From Chitinophaga filiformis (GTDB lineage: Bacteria; Bacteroidota; Bacteroidia; Chitinophagales; Chitinophagaceae), in contig NZ_FNBN01000002.1 in NCBI RefSeq assembly GCF_900102545.1, positions 1,276,264-1,340,263 on the forward strand: DNA of 64,000 nucleotides, given 5' to 3'. The translations under genes and the position numbers were made by a program. This document shows positions 1 through 10,400 of this stretch, one piece after another. Under the pieces are notes generated by a model. The model searched no databases, was not told where the DNA came from, and was given only the letters and a program-made list of their open reading frames with translations. How positions within the stretch are numbered: the stretch's first letter is position 1; each line of letters begins with the position of its first letter.

Positions 1-831
1 GATGAACAACTGAATAACCAGCTGGGTACACATATTTCTCTGCTGTACGATATGAAGAAATATGCTGAGGCAAAAGAGTATTTCAAGCACCTCTCTGCCA
101 AAGGCGCTTATGGCACTGCTGATCTCAACGAAAAGCATATGGATATTCTGCTGCAAACAGGCGATCAGGCTGCTGTTCAACCGTTCCTCGAAAAATGTGT
201 CAGCGCGAACGCCATGACGCCTAAAATGCTGGATAAACTGAAAGAGAGCTACCGGGTCAAAAACAAGGACGCCGCAGCATATGAAACTTATCTCGCTTCA
301 TTGCGCTCCGACAAAGAGCAGGAAGAGCTGAAGGCCCATGTAAAAGAAAATCTCACTAATGTAGAATACGTCCCTTTTGCACTGGAAGATGCTGATGGCA
401 AACTGGTAAGGTCAAGTGATTGGGGTGATAAGATCGTGGTGCTTGATTTCTGGGCTACCTGGTGCAAACCATGTATCGCCGCTTTCCCCGGTATGCAGAT
501 GGTGGTTGATAAATATGCCAATGATCCGCAGGTTGAAGTGTATATGGTAGGTACTATGCAAACTGGTGATTATAAGCAGAAATCTACCGGCTATGTTAAA
601 CAGCAGGGCTTCCACTTTCATTTACTGCACGATGGTATCAATAAGGAGACAGGCGGACAGGATGCAGTGTTCAAAACATTCGTACCCTTCTTCCAATCGT
701 CTGCCATCCCCAGAAAGGTTATTCTGAAAGATGGTATCATGCGGTATACATCAGAAGGTTACTCTGGTAGTCCTAGTAAACTGGCCGATGAACTGACCTA
801 TGCGATTGAACTTTTAAAATCAGAGAAATAA
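1..831 (+). CDS. Exported TlpA-like thioredoxin, 5' end outside window
   Basis: The reading frame is open from base 1, so the true start lies upstream; an internal ATG at 52 is probably not the start. The first ~110 visible residues are helical and repeat-like (TPR-like look, not proven). The last ~150 form a thioredoxin fold: an AhpC/TSA-TlpA type domain with WATWCKPC, the redox cysteines being visible residues 155 and 158, and a cis-Pro-like AIPRKVIL segment near the end. The family reduces disulfides outside the cytoplasm in Bacteroidota. It is followed 2 bases later by an S41 protease and then a second TlpA protein, so the three are almost certainly one operon of exported proteins. Substrate unknown. 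Confidence 0.88.
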   Translation, partial: DEQLNNQLGTHISLLYDMKKYAEAKEYFKHLSAKGAYGTADLNEKHMDILLQTGDQAAVQPFLEKCVSANAMTPKMLDKLKESYRVKNKDAAAYETYLASLRSDKEQEELKAHVKENLTNVEYVPFALEDADGKLVRSSDWGDKIVVLDFWATWCKPCIAAFPGMQMVVDKYANDPQVEVYMVGTMQTGDYKQKSTGYVKQQGFHFHLLHDGINKETGGQDAVFKTFVPFFQSSAIPRKVILKDGIMRYTSEGYSGSPSKLADELTYAIELLKSEK

Positions 832-833
832 TC

Positions 834-2441
834 ATGTTGCTGAAAAGATATTCCATCATTACGATGGCATTTATAGGCCTTTCATTCCCGCTTAAAGCAC
901 AGGTCAATCCCAAGGAAAAACTCTGGCAGGCGCTTAAAGGCATTCAGGAAAACTATGTAGATTCCTTAACAGACGAACGTCTTGTGAATGCCGCCATTGC
1001 CGGAATGCTGCGCGAGCTGGATCCTCACTCACGCTACTACGCCAAAGATGACGCTGTGCAGATGCGCGAATCTATGAAAGGCAACTTTGCAGGGATAGGT
1101 ATCCAGTTTATTACAGAAAAAGACAGCGTATATATTACGCAGGTAATAAACGACGGTCCGGCAGAGAAAGCAGGCCTGATGGCGGGCGACAGGATACTGT
1201 CCATTGACGGCAAACCTGTAGCCGGCGTGACCAGCTATGATATCATGAAAAGTATTCGCGGGCAAAAAGGTACCTCCCTTTCGCTTGTATTGCTCCGTAA
1301 ATCGACCGGCAACTCTCTAACGAAAGAAATAGTACGCGATGTGGTAGCCGATAAATCGGTAAGCACTGCATACATGGTCAATGATAAAGTTGGCTATATT
1401 TCCCTCCGCATCTTTAATGAGACTACCCGGACTGAAATAGATAAAGCAATCAAGATGCTGAAAAGCCAGGGCATGCAAAGCCTTATTCTTGACCTGCAGG
1501 GTAATGGTGGTGGATATGTGGAAGCTGCTATTGGTGTGGCCGATGAATTCCTGCAGAAAGATCAGCTGGTATTCTATAGTATGCCCAGAGATAAGGGCAA
1601 AGACTATTACTATACCGGTGGCTTCGGTAGTTTCACTGAAGGAAAGCTGGTAGTGCTGATCGACCAATCCACTGCCTCTGCCAGTGAAATACTGACAGGC
1701 GCATTGCAGGACTGGGACCGTGCAGTGATCGTAGGCAGAAGAAGCTTCGGAAAGGGATTGATGCAACGCCCTGTTCCCCTGTTTGATGGCTCTATACTGG
1801 AACTGACAGGCGCCCGCTATTATACGCCGTCCGGACGATCCATACAAAAGCCCTATCATGGTGATAAATACGATGATAATGCACAGACCCGCCTGGCGAG
1901 TGGTGAGCTCCTTGATGCCAACGTGATCCACTTCCCTGACTCACTGAAATATACTACGCTCGTCAACAAACGTACGGTATATGGCGGTGGTGGTATTATG
2001 CCCGACCGTTACATCCCGGTAGATACTGTGGAATATAACAGCTGGTTACAGTACATCTCTCAATTCGGGTTGATCACTAAACCAACTTTTGACTACCTGG
2101 ATAGTAACCGTGCGAAACTAATGGCAAGCTACCAGGACTTTAATGCCTTTAACAAGGAATACACCGTTCCTGCCAATCTTATACAGCAAGTGGTAACAGA
2201 TGCTGAAAAAGCAGGATTGCCTTTGCATACAGGCAGTAAAGACCGGGCTCTCAGTCTGCTGTCGCTGGAAATGAAAGCGCATATCGCCTCTCAGCTGTTT
2301 GCCGGTAACGACTATTACCTGCGGGTGCTGAACAGCAGCAACGCCAGTTTCCGCGAAGCATTACAACTGCTGGAGCAACCTGCACTTTACAACCAACAGT
2401 TAAAACCCACAGCTGTTGCAAACAAAAAAGCTAACAAATAG
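834..2441 (+). CDS. S41 family C-terminal processing peptidase with PDZ domain
   Basis: A 535-residue exported serine protease. Order: signal peptide (~1-22), helical N-terminal part, PDZ domain (~85-165, GIGIQF and GPAEKAGLMAGD), then the tail-specific protease core. The catalytic dyad is visible: STASASE with Ser282, and Lys307 in FGKG 25 residues later, the same spacing as in E. coli Prc. The GNGGG motif of the oxyanion region lies at ~223. The C-terminal ~150 residues are an extra region often seen in Bacteroidota S41 enzymes. It lies between two TlpA-type thioredoxins with 2- and 12-base gaps, suggesting a shared envelope protein-quality role (inference). Confidence 0.93.
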   Translation: MLLKRYSIITMAFIGLSFPLKAQVNPKEKLWQALKGIQENYVDSLTDERLVNAAIAGMLRELDPHSRYYAKDDAVQMRESMKGNFAGIGIQFITEKDSVYITQVINDGPAEKAGLMAGDRILSIDGKPVAGVTSYDIMKSIRGQKGTSLSLVLLRKSTGNSLTKEIVRDVVADKSVSTAYMVNDKVGYISLRIFNETTRTEIDKAIKMLKSQGMQSLILDLQGNGGGYVEAAIGVADEFLQKDQLVFYSMPRDKGKDYYYTGGFGSFTEGKLVVLIDQSTASASEILTGALQDWDRAVIVGRRSFGKGLMQRPVPLFDGSILELTGARYYTPSGRSIQKPYHGDKYDDNAQTRLASGELLDANVIHFPDSLKYTTLVNKRTVYGGGGIMPDRYIPVDTVEYNSWLQYISQFGLITKPTFDYLDSNRAKLMASYQDFNAFNKEYTVPANLIQQVVTDAEKAGLPLHTGSKDRALSLLSLEMKAHIASQLFAGNDYYLRVLNSSNASFREALQLLEQPALYNQQLKPTAVANKKANK

Positions 2442-2453
2442 AAACAAGAAAAC

Positions 2454-3593
2454 ATGCACATACATAAAATACTGATGCTGGCTGCTCTGGGCGCTCCTTT
2501 GTCGTCATTCGCACAGCAGTCTTATACCATAAAAGCTAGTGTAGGTAAATTGAATGCTCCTGCCAAGGCATATCTTACCTACAGGGTGAAAGGCGAACGT
2601 ATCATGGATTCAGTGATTATCCATAATGGCCAGTTCACTTTCCGCGGAACAGTAGGTGCGCCTAAAGAAGCGCATATCCTGGTTAAGCACAATGATGAAC
2701 CACTGAACCCTGTTATGCGTCCTAAGGAAGATGTGCTTGCATTCTTCATAGAAGACAAAACTATTACCCTTACTGCAAAAGACTCTATCCACAACGCGGT
2801 CATCAAAGGCTCTCCTGCCAATGATGACAATGCGAAAGTGACGGCGATCCTGAAACCGTACTATGATAAATACACCGTACTCAATGAAGAGTATAAAAGT
2901 CAGCCGGAAGAAAAGAAGAAGGATTCCTCCTACCTGGCCAGTCTTGATGAAAGAGCAAATGCTGTACAGCGGGAAATCCTAGCGGTGAAGATGAAGTATG
3001 TAAAGGCCAATCCTACACGCTATATGGCGCTTGTTGCTTTCAACTCAACCATACCGCCTGAATTTGATGCAGTAGAAGCAGAGAAGAACTTCAAGCAGCT
3101 GGATGAAAAGATCCGGAAGTCTGACCTGGGTGAGGAACTACTGGCCAAAATACTGAAAGTAAAGAAAACACAGGAAGGTGCGCTGGCGCCTGATTTCACT
3201 CAGATTGACGTAAATGGTAAACCGGTGAAGCTGTCTGATTTCAAAGGGAAATATGTGTTGCTTGATTTCTGGGCGTCCTGGTGTGGGCCATGCAGAAGAG
3301 AGAATCCCAATGTAGTAAAGGCTTATAACGCTTATAAAGATAAAGGCTTCACTGTGCTGGGCGTTTCCCTGGATAAAGCAGATGACAGGGAAAAGTGGCT
3401 TACTGCTATTGAAAAGGACGGTTTGACATGGACACAGGTGTCAGATCTGAAAGCCTGGGACAATGAAGCGGCAAAATTATATGAAGTGAATGCTATACCT
3501 ATGAATTTTTTGATTGATCCAAATGGAAAGATCGTTGCAAAGTACCTGAGAGGCGAAGCCCTGGAAGCTACTTTGAAGAAGTTAATACAGTAG
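2454..3593 (+). CDS. TlpA family thiol-disulfide oxidoreductase with DUF4369-like N-terminus
   Basis: 379 residues with a signal peptide (cleavage after SSFAQ). The N-terminal ~120 residues (YTIKASVGKLNAPAKAYL...) are the beta-rich DUF4369 type found before many Bacteroidota thioredoxins. A charged helical linker follows, then a thioredoxin/AhpC-TSA domain (~245-379) with FWASWCGPC, redox cysteines 277 and 280. A VNAIPMNFLIDPNGK stretch carries the cis-proline. Expected to act in the periplasm as a resA/tlpA-like disulfide reductase. Last gene of the three-gene operon starting upstream of the window; a clear terminator hairpin lies ~170 bases downstream. Confidence 0.93.
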   Translation: MHIHKILMLAALGAPLSSFAQQSYTIKASVGKLNAPAKAYLTYRVKGERIMDSVIIHNGQFTFRGTVGAPKEAHILVKHNDEPLNPVMRPKEDVLAFFIEDKTITLTAKDSIHNAVIKGSPANDDNAKVTAILKPYYDKYTVLNEEYKSQPEEKKKDSSYLASLDERANAVQREILAVKMKYVKANPTRYMALVAFNSTIPPEFDAVEAEKNFKQLDEKIRKSDLGEELLAKILKVKKTQEGALAPDFTQIDVNGKPVKLSDFKGKYVLLDFWASWCGPCRRENPNVVKAYNAYKDKGFTVLGVSLDKADDREKWLTAIEKDGLTWTQVSDLKAWDNEAAKLYEVNAIPMNFLIDPNGKIVAKYLRGEALEATLKKLIQ

Positions 3594-3764
3594 ATTGTCT
3601 TATAAACCAACCATTGAACAGTGAGTGGTCTATTATCCGGTCCGGAATGTACTTCCGGCCGGGTAAGACCATACCTTATTAGTTCCCGGATATTGTTCGC
3701 CATTCTTCGGGATCAGTTCAATTACCTATCCTACAACGGGCATTTATTGCCTGAAGAACCCTGT

Positions 3765-3800
3765 AAATAAGGCTCGCTTTAACGAGCCTTATTTGTTTTT
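3765..3800 (+). terminator. Rho-independent terminator, bidirectional
   Basis: Perfect 12-bp arms (3765-3776 and 3783-3794, AAATAAGGCTCG and its complement) with a 6-base loop and GTTTTT following. It sits between the end of the thioredoxin operon and the stop codon of the convergent xylanase, so it can serve both. Confidence 0.85.
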
Positions 3801-4908
3801 AGAAGTCAACTACCTCTTTAAATGCTTTTTTGGGCTGGAGATTCCGATCAAACAATAAAGGATAATCTTTCCTTCCCTGTACGGGGAAATTATCCAGCCA
3901 GCTATGTTTGTCAGATAGATTCCAGAATGTCACACCGGTCAGGGAGTTTTTATATTTACGGAAGATGGTAAAGCATCGGCGGTATTGTTCCGCCTGACTA
4001 TTTTCCCTTTCCCTGTTATAACTGGTATCCACATCGCCGGCTCTTCGCTCCCTGGCTTCATGTTCTTTGGGATACACGGAAATATCCAGTTCTGTTACCT
4101 GTAGTGGCATCTTCAAAGCAGCAAAATCGGCAAAGGTTTTTTCCAGCTGATCTTCAGTTGGCTCATTGAAAGCCCAATGTCCTTGCAGCCCGATTGCCTG
4201 AACAGGCACACCCTTCGCCCGCAAGCTTTTCACCATCTGGATGATTTTCGCTCTTTTCACTGCATTAATCTCGTTGTAATCGTTATAGAAAAGCACTGCC
4301 TGCGGATCTGCTTCATGTGCCCACAGAAAGGCCTTTTCTATAAATTCCGGGCCACATATACTCAGCCATGCAGAGTTGCGGTAAAACTCTTCTTTTTTAT
4401 CACTGATGACTTCATTCACTACATCCCAGGCATACACCTTTCCCTTGTATCTGGTTACTACTGTGGTAATATGATCCTTTAAGCGTTGCAATAGTATTTC
4501 TTTGGATACTGTATCGCCTTTTTCATCTTTGAAGATCCATGCCGGCACCTGGTTATGCCAGCAAAGTGTATGCCCCCTGATCTTCATCTTATTCCTGAGC
4601 GCAAAGGCGACGATGGAGTCAGCTCCCCTGAAATTATATTCGTTTTCCCGCGGGTGAATGACACCCATTTTCATGTCGTTTTCGGGAGTGACGCTGTTAA
4701 ACTGGCAGGTGATGAGCTGCCCCTCCTCTCCTTTCAAAACACGGGGAGAAACAGAGACGCCTATAGAGAAAAAAGACCGGTAATAGTCTTTCAGTCCCTT
4801 ATCAGGCATATGTTCCTGCCCCAGGCAGGAAAGTGCTGAAAAAACGCCTAAAACACCTGTTAGCAAAGGCCTTGTAATCTTTTGGGTATTCATTTTTTTG
4901 AACTTCAT
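3799..4908 (-). CDS. GH10 endo-1,4-beta-xylanase
   Basis: 369 residues; signal peptide followed by a complete GH10 TIM barrel. Acid/base Glu166 is in WDVVNE and nucleophile Glu273 in TELD; the GHTLCWHNQ substrate-binding motif (~112-120) and FNSVTPENDMK (~70-79) are also present. It hydrolyses internal beta-1,4-xylosidic bonds in xylan. No carbohydrate-binding module or T9SS tail, so probably periplasmic or cell-associated. The start could also be Met6. It lies ~800 bases from the first SusCD pair on the same strand, but an unrelated gene on the other strand separates them, so membership in one polysaccharide utilisation locus is only possible. Confidence 0.95.
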   Translation of the reverse strand: MKFKKMNTQKITRPLLTGVLGVFSALSCLGQEHMPDKGLKDYYRSFFSIGVSVSPRVLKGEEGQLITCQFNSVTPENDMKMGVIHPRENEYNFRGADSIVAFALRNKMKIRGHTLCWHNQVPAWIFKDEKGDTVSKEILLQRLKDHITTVVTRYKGKVYAWDVVNEVISDKKEEFYRNSAWLSICGPEFIEKAFLWAHEADPQAVLFYNDYNEINAVKRAKIIQMVKSLRAKGVPVQAIGLQGHWAFNEPTEDQLEKTFADFAALKMPLQVTELDISVYPKEHEARERRAGDVDTSYNRERENSQAEQYRRCFTIFRKYKNSLTGVTFWNLSDKHSWLDNFPVQGRKDYPLLFDRNLQPKKAFKEVVDF

Positions 4909-4972
4909 AACGTTTTAATTTTCCAGGTATATAAAACACACGGAGAGTGTGCCCTGGTTTATCTATCAACCA

Positions 4973-4980
4973 TAAATTTG
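4973..4980 (+). promoter_or_regulatory. TAAATTTG, -7-like box
   Basis: Matches the Bacteroidota -7 consensus TAnnTTTG on the + strand in the divergent region between the xylanase and the HEAT-like gene. It is ~150 bases before the HEAT-like start and has no clear -33 partner, so it is a weak call. Confidence 0.25.
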
Positions 4981-5132
4981 ACCATTAATTTTTGAACAGT
5001 CAAATTTTTCCGGTAGATAATTTCAGTGGCTGCTTTCCTCCCTTATCTATCCGGGCGGCAATCTCCTTTTATTGTTGTTCATTCCACAAATGATTAACTT
5101 CCCGCTTATTTTGGTGCCGACAACAATAACAT

Positions 5133-5651
5133 ATGAAATTACGTGACGAACTACTGAAAGAACATAGCAAAGAAAACTGTATGCGGATCGTACGCTGGAT
5201 CGGTGGTTCTGCGGAACGGTTTGCCCAGCTGGTAGATCTGTTCATCAATGAGGAATATCGCGTGGTGCAAAGGGCGGCATGGCCGTTGAGTTATGTGTTG
5301 CAGGACCATCCGGAGCTTGCTAAGAAGCACTTACCGGTCCTACTGGATAACCTGGATAATCCGGCGGTAGGATCAGCAGCGAAAAGAAATACTATCAGGG
5401 CCTTACAGACGGTTCCCATTCCTGAAAAATATCATGGCGTGGTCATGAACCATTGCTTCAACTACATCAGTGATCCGACAGAGAAAGCGGCCGTAAAAGC
5501 ATTCTCGCTGACTGTACTGGAGAATCTTTCGAAGATTTACCCGGATATTCAGGGAGAGCTTAAAATGATTATTGAAGATGCTTTGCCTAATGAGAGCGCG
5601 GCATTTATCTCAAGGGCGAAGAAGATACTTGCCAGAATGTCTAAAAAGTAA
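5133..5651 (+). CDS. HEAT-repeat-like hypothetical protein
   Basis: 172 residues, no signal peptide, predicted all-helical. Paired helices such as FINEEYRVVQRAAWPLSYVLQDHP and HLPVLLDNLDNPAV resemble HEAT/ARM repeats, as in a short Bacteroidota family of unknown function sometimes mislabelled as adenylosuccinate lyase. No catalytic motif seen. It is monocistronic, flanked by convergent or divergent genes, with its own terminator overlapping the stop codon. A cytoplasmic protein-binding role is a guess from the fold only. Confidence 0.75.
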   Translation: MKLRDELLKEHSKENCMRIVRWIGGSAERFAQLVDLFINEEYRVVQRAAWPLSYVLQDHPELAKKHLPVLLDNLDNPAVGSAAKRNTIRALQTVPIPEKYHGVVMNHCFNYISDPTEKAAVKAFSLTVLENLSKIYPDIQGELKMIIEDALPNESAAFISRAKKILARMSKK

Positions 5652-5682
5652 ATGACCCGCTTTCGCGAGCCATTTACTTTTT
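5643..5682. terminator. Bidirectional terminator overlapping the HEAT-like stop codon
   Basis: Arms AAAAAGTAAATG (5643-5654) and its exact complement (5671-5682) enclose a small inner stem rich in GC. T-rich on both strands. Serves the HEAT-like gene (+) and the convergent SusD gene (-). Confidence 0.75.
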
Positions 5683-5713
5683 ACGTTGAACTAACTCCTA
5701 TAGTCAGTCCCTA

Positions 5714-7483
5714 TTAATATTGATCATTCTGCTGGTAGATCTTCGTCGCATCCATAGTAGACTGCGGAATTGGATAGATCCTGCGGAAAGGCTTAGATTC
5801 AGGCTTAGCGGAACCAGGATCAGCAGCTTCAAATTTACCAAAGCGGATTGCCTGTTTCCTTCTCTGCATTTCCCAATACGTTTCAAACGCGATCTCATTG
5901 TACAGCGTCTGTTCTGTCAGTGCAGTCAATGCAACTCCCGGTGCGTTGTTATACAGTTCCTCACGGGTTCTGGTAGTACGCAATTTGTTGATATCTGCCA
6001 GTGCCAGATCTGTCTGACCGTTACGGAAATAAGCTTCTGCACGCAGACAGTACATACCACCCAGACGAACCAGTGGAATATCCACGTTGCTGGTAGAGTT
6101 ATCCTTTTCAGGATCGAACTCAAATTTGAATACACGCACACCACGGTTGATCTCTGCCTGACTGAACTGAGACTGAGCAGGGTCGCTAAAATTGAGCTCC
6201 GGTGTAAAGTCAACTGGTAAGGTCGTGTTCTTTTCGCAGTAGAGCTTTATTACTTTGATACGGTTAGCAGCTGTCATTTCGAAGCTGGTGGTATTTACCA
6301 GCTTTGGTCCATATTGCTGACCTACCTGGAAACCGCGGTTGAAGTGGAACCAGGGCAGCCCCCCACTGTTTGCAACTTTGCTGGATGCAGGTACGCTTGT
6401 GTCGCTACCATCGTTCATAAACCATGTTCCGTCGCTATACTGATAGTGTCTGGAGAACCTTGGATCTGCATGATTATTATCCCAGGTGTGGTAGAACTGA
6501 GGTGTGGTACAAACGGCATTGGTACCTCTGTTATTGGGTGAAGGTTTCTGGTTCCTTTCCATCGGCATGTATGCGAAGTCGTTATCGCTGCCACGCAGGT
6601 TATTGATATTCTGAGATACTACGAAAACCAGTTCAGACCTGCCGTTGTTGTCTATGTCAAAGTTTTTGAAATAGTTACTTTCAAGCTGGAACTGTGAATT
6701 GTTGATGATCTGTGTAGTGTAATAGATCACCTTATCCATATCAGTGCCATTGTTGTCAACCGCTGCTTCCTTGAAGTTAAAACCACCGGTCGCATAACGG
6801 TCTTTGAACACCGCACGGTTCATGTACATGTCAGCCAACAGACCATAAGCTGCCTGCTTGGTGAAACGTCCGTTGTGTGTGGATTGTTCCTTCAGGTTAG
6901 CCAGGTCAGGCAGGATGGTTTCCATCTCTTTGATCAGATCATCGATGGCGGTAGCTGCCTTTCTTACCTCCACCTGTGCATTTGCGTTATATGGATCTCT
7001 GTATGGCGCCTGTCCGTAAAGATCCAGTGTATGGTAGGTATAAAACGCCAGCAGGGCTCTTGCCTCGGCAAGGAACAGCTTCTTGTTGGTAAAATCGGCT
7101 TTGCCGTTGATTGTGCTGATAGCAGTCAGCGATTTGGTAATACCTGCGTTCAGGTTGTTCCATGTGTTAGTCACCAGAGAGTTATCAGGCCCCCAGGTAA
7201 ACTCGTGAATAGCACGGTAAACACCATTATCCCCCCAGTCGCTACCACGGGTAGGCAGCAGCGCTTCATCGGTTGAATATTCCTGCAATCCGAACACGTT
7301 GGTATGATCTACAAAGGTAGCATCACCCATTTGTCCATATGCTGCAGCCAGCGCGTTTTCAGGATTTGAATTGTTGGATCCTAATACCTCGTCGATCACT
7401 TGTTCCTTCAGGTCGGTACATCCCACCATGGTTACAGTGAGTGCTATACAAGCTAATTTATGCAGTTGTAATTTCTTTCTCAT
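5714..7483 (-). CDS. RagB/SusD family nutrient-binding outer-membrane lipoprotein
   Basis: 589 residues with lipoprotein signal (VTMVGCTD, Cys22). The SusD N-terminal signature region (NALAAAYGQMGDATF, ALLAFYTYHTLDLYGQAPY) and the C-terminal region (GGMYCLRAEAYFRNGQTDLALADIN, ending IYPIPQSTM) are both present, so the protein is complete. SusD proteins cap the SusC channel on the cell surface and bind the glycan or other ligand. Five bases separate it from the SusC gene upstream, forming a tight SusC-SusD operon. No sensor, sulfatase or glycosidase is adjacent; the GH10 xylanase is the nearest enzyme, so xylan is a possible but unproven ligand. Confidence 0.95.
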   Translation of the reverse strand: MRKKLQLHKLACIALTVTMVGCTDLKEQVIDEVLGSNNSNPENALAAAYGQMGDATFVDHTNVFGLQEYSTDEALLPTRGSDWGDNGVYRAIHEFTWGPDNSLVTNTWNNLNAGITKSLTAISTINGKADFTNKKLFLAEARALLAFYTYHTLDLYGQAPYRDPYNANAQVEVRKAATAIDDLIKEMETILPDLANLKEQSTHNGRFTKQAAYGLLADMYMNRAVFKDRYATGGFNFKEAAVDNNGTDMDKVIYYTTQIINNSQFQLESNYFKNFDIDNNGRSELVFVVSQNINNLRGSDNDFAYMPMERNQKPSPNNRGTNAVCTTPQFYHTWDNNHADPRFSRHYQYSDGTWFMNDGSDTSVPASSKVANSGGLPWFHFNRGFQVGQQYGPKLVNTTSFEMTAANRIKVIKLYCEKNTTLPVDFTPELNFSDPAQSQFSQAEINRGVRVFKFEFDPEKDNSTSNVDIPLVRLGGMYCLRAEAYFRNGQTDLALADINKLRTTRTREELYNNAPGVALTALTEQTLYNEIAFETYWEMQRRKQAIRFGKFEAADPGSAKPESKPFRRIYPIPQSTMDATKIYQQNDQY

Positions 7484-7488
7484 AATCT

Positions 7489-10400
7489 CTAAAATTTAAC
7501 GGTTGCACCTAACAGGAATGTTTTTGCTGCCGGATAGGTGGCATAGTCAACACCCAGGGACTGGTTTCCACCAACTATTTTGGTAGTATTCACCAATGGA
7601 TCATAACCGGAGTAACCAGTGATGGTCATCAGGTTCTGGGCGCTTACATATATGTTCAATGATCTCAGCCATGCCTCTTTAGCCAGCTTCAATGTATAAC
7701 CCAGGCGCAGGTTGCTTAAACGGATGAAGTCAGATTTTTCCAGGTATAAGGAAGATAACTGTACCGGGTTGGCAACGTTTGCACCATCTTCGTAATATTT
7801 CGCAAGTACATTACGGTCAGATGCAAGGCTGTTGATGTTCAGATCCAGTGCGGTGTTGTTCACCAGGTATCCGCCGGTTTGTCCGATAAAGGAGAAGCCG
7901 AGGTCAAATGCCTTGTAACGCAGCTGGCTGTTGATACCAAAGTTGAAGTTAGGAATAGCTCCCTCGAAGATCTGCCTGTCGCTGGAGTTGATCACACCGT
8001 CGTGGGTGATATCCTGGAAAATGTCCTTACCATCTTTGTCGTAGCCCAGGTGTTTCAGCATGAAGAAAGATCCTGCTTCATAGCCACTCTTATAGATGTT
8101 GGCATTCACACCGGAAAGACCCGGACCGGAGATGCTACCTGAGTACAGTTCAGAAACCGGCAGGTCTTTGATCTTGTTAGACAGTGTAGATCCGTTCACA
8201 TCCAGTGACCAGCTGAAATCCTTTGTGCGGATCAGCGTGGTTCCCAGCATGAATTCGAAACCTTTGTTCACGATCTGCGCATCTACGTTCTTCCAGATAG
8301 TAGTTGTAGGGCTCAGTGGACCGGAAGGAATATTCAGGATAGGATCTTTAGTGGTCTTGTTATAATATTCCAATGAACCGTATAACTTACCTTTCCAGAG
8401 ATCAAAGTCAACACCGATGTTGTATTGTTCTACCATCTCCCATTTCAGGCCCGGGTTAGCGGTACGGTTTACAAGCACACCATTGACAACTGTATGGTCG
8501 TCATACAGGTAATAACCTGCAGATGGCGACAGTGCGTAGCTCGCCTGGGTGATCTTGTTAGTCACTTCCTGGTTACCGGTCTGGCCCCAGCTGGCGCGGA
8601 GTTTCAGGTCCTGGATAGCGCTGATGTCTTTCAGGAAGTCTTCACGGGAAAGGGTCCAGCCCAATGCAAATGACGGGAAGTAACCGTATTTGTTATCCTC
8701 ACCGAAACGAGTGGAACCATCCGCACGTAATGAAGCTGTAACCAGGTATTTGTTGTCATAGTTATAGTTCACACGTCCGAAGAAGGATTGCAGTTCGTTT
8801 TCCTGTGCATAACCACTTGGAGTAGTTGGCGTTCCGGAATAGCCCGGGTTGTATTCAGGGTCCACACCTTCGCCCTGTTTGGTGATACCCAGTGTACCAA
8901 AGGCAGTTCCTGCAAACTGGAACTTCTGGTAAGAGAAACCACCCATTAATTCAAACTGGTGTTTGTTGAAAGAACGGTTGTATGTCAGATACTGGTCCAG
9001 CAGTGTAGTGAGTGATGACAGGTTGTTCTGTACATAAGCACCCTGCGGCGTTCTGTCTGTAACGTTAGGATAGATAGTAGAGTTACGCTCAGAGGTAGAC
9101 TTGTCGATACCATAGTTAATACGGTAGTTCAGGCCTGGTAAAATTCTAAACGCGGCTTCAACGTTACCCAGTACGCGGAAGGTGTTGGTCTTATCTTTAT
9201 AGATGCTCAACAGATACGCCGGGTTGTAGTGGGCGTTCATGTTGAAATTGGTGTATTTGCCGGTAGAATCGTACACTGAACGTGTAGGGTTCGCCATTAA
9301 AGCATGAATGATCAGCTGACCATCGGAACCTGCGGTATTACCGTTAGGGATACCAGTTTCGTCGATGTTGCTGGCTGTCAGGTTCATCTTAACGGTCAGA
9401 CGTTTGTCGTCGAAAAATCCTTCTTCCGCATTCAGTCTTGCAGTTGTTCTTTTGAAAGTGCTGGTTTCCACGATACCATCCTGGTCCATGTGAGACACTG
9501 ATGCGAGGAAGCTACCGGTATTGGAAGTTTTAGCAAAAGACAGGTTGTGGTTCTGTACAAATGCGTTACGGTAGATTACATCCTGCCAGTCTGTGTTACC
9601 ACCGTGATCGTAGGCAGGATCTTTAATAGCCTTACGGTACTCTGCGGCAGAAAGCACGTCCAGCTTTTTGATAACAGAAGAAGTACCGATATAGGTATCA
9701 TAAGTTAAGGTAGGAGCACCTTTGCTACCACGTTTGGTGGTGATCAGTACAACACCGTTAGAACCTCTTGCACCATAGATAGCTGCTGCGGAAGCATCTT
9801 TCAGGATGGTGATGGTTTCAATATCGCTGGTGTTCAGGAAGTTCAGCGGATTTTTAGGTTCAGAGCTACCCAAACCGAAGTTAGGACCGCCTGCGCTCAC
9901 GTTATCGTTACTTAACGGAACTCCGTCAACAACGAAGAGCGGCGTACTACCACTACGGATAGAACCGACACCACGGATGAACACATCTACACCGGCGCCG
10001 GGCTCACCGCTGGACTGGGCGATGCGCACACCGGATACTTTACCCTGAAGCATGTTATCAACAGAAACGTTGACACCCTGCTTTATGTTATCAGCTTTCA
10101 GCTGAGTCAATGCACCTGTAACGTCGGCTTTGGTCTGGCTACCGTAACCTACTACTACAACTTCTCCCAGCTGGCTGCTGCTCGCTGCCAGTGTGATACG
10201 CATAAATGAACCGCTGGCTGCCACTTCCTGCTGTGTGAAACCAATAGAGGAAATGACTAATTTTTCGCCTTCGGCTGCCTGCAGGGTGAATTCCCCGCGA
10301 TCGTTGGTGGTTGTCACCTTTTTAGAGGAAAGGGATTTCACAGAGGCACCTGGTATAGGGGTACCGTCTGCTCCGACTACCACTCCTTTGATGGGCTCCT

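Noticed and set aside
1317..1931. 204-codon open frame antisense to the S41 protease
   Set aside because: Lies fully in antisense of a clear gene, with no recognisable domain; shadow of codon bias.
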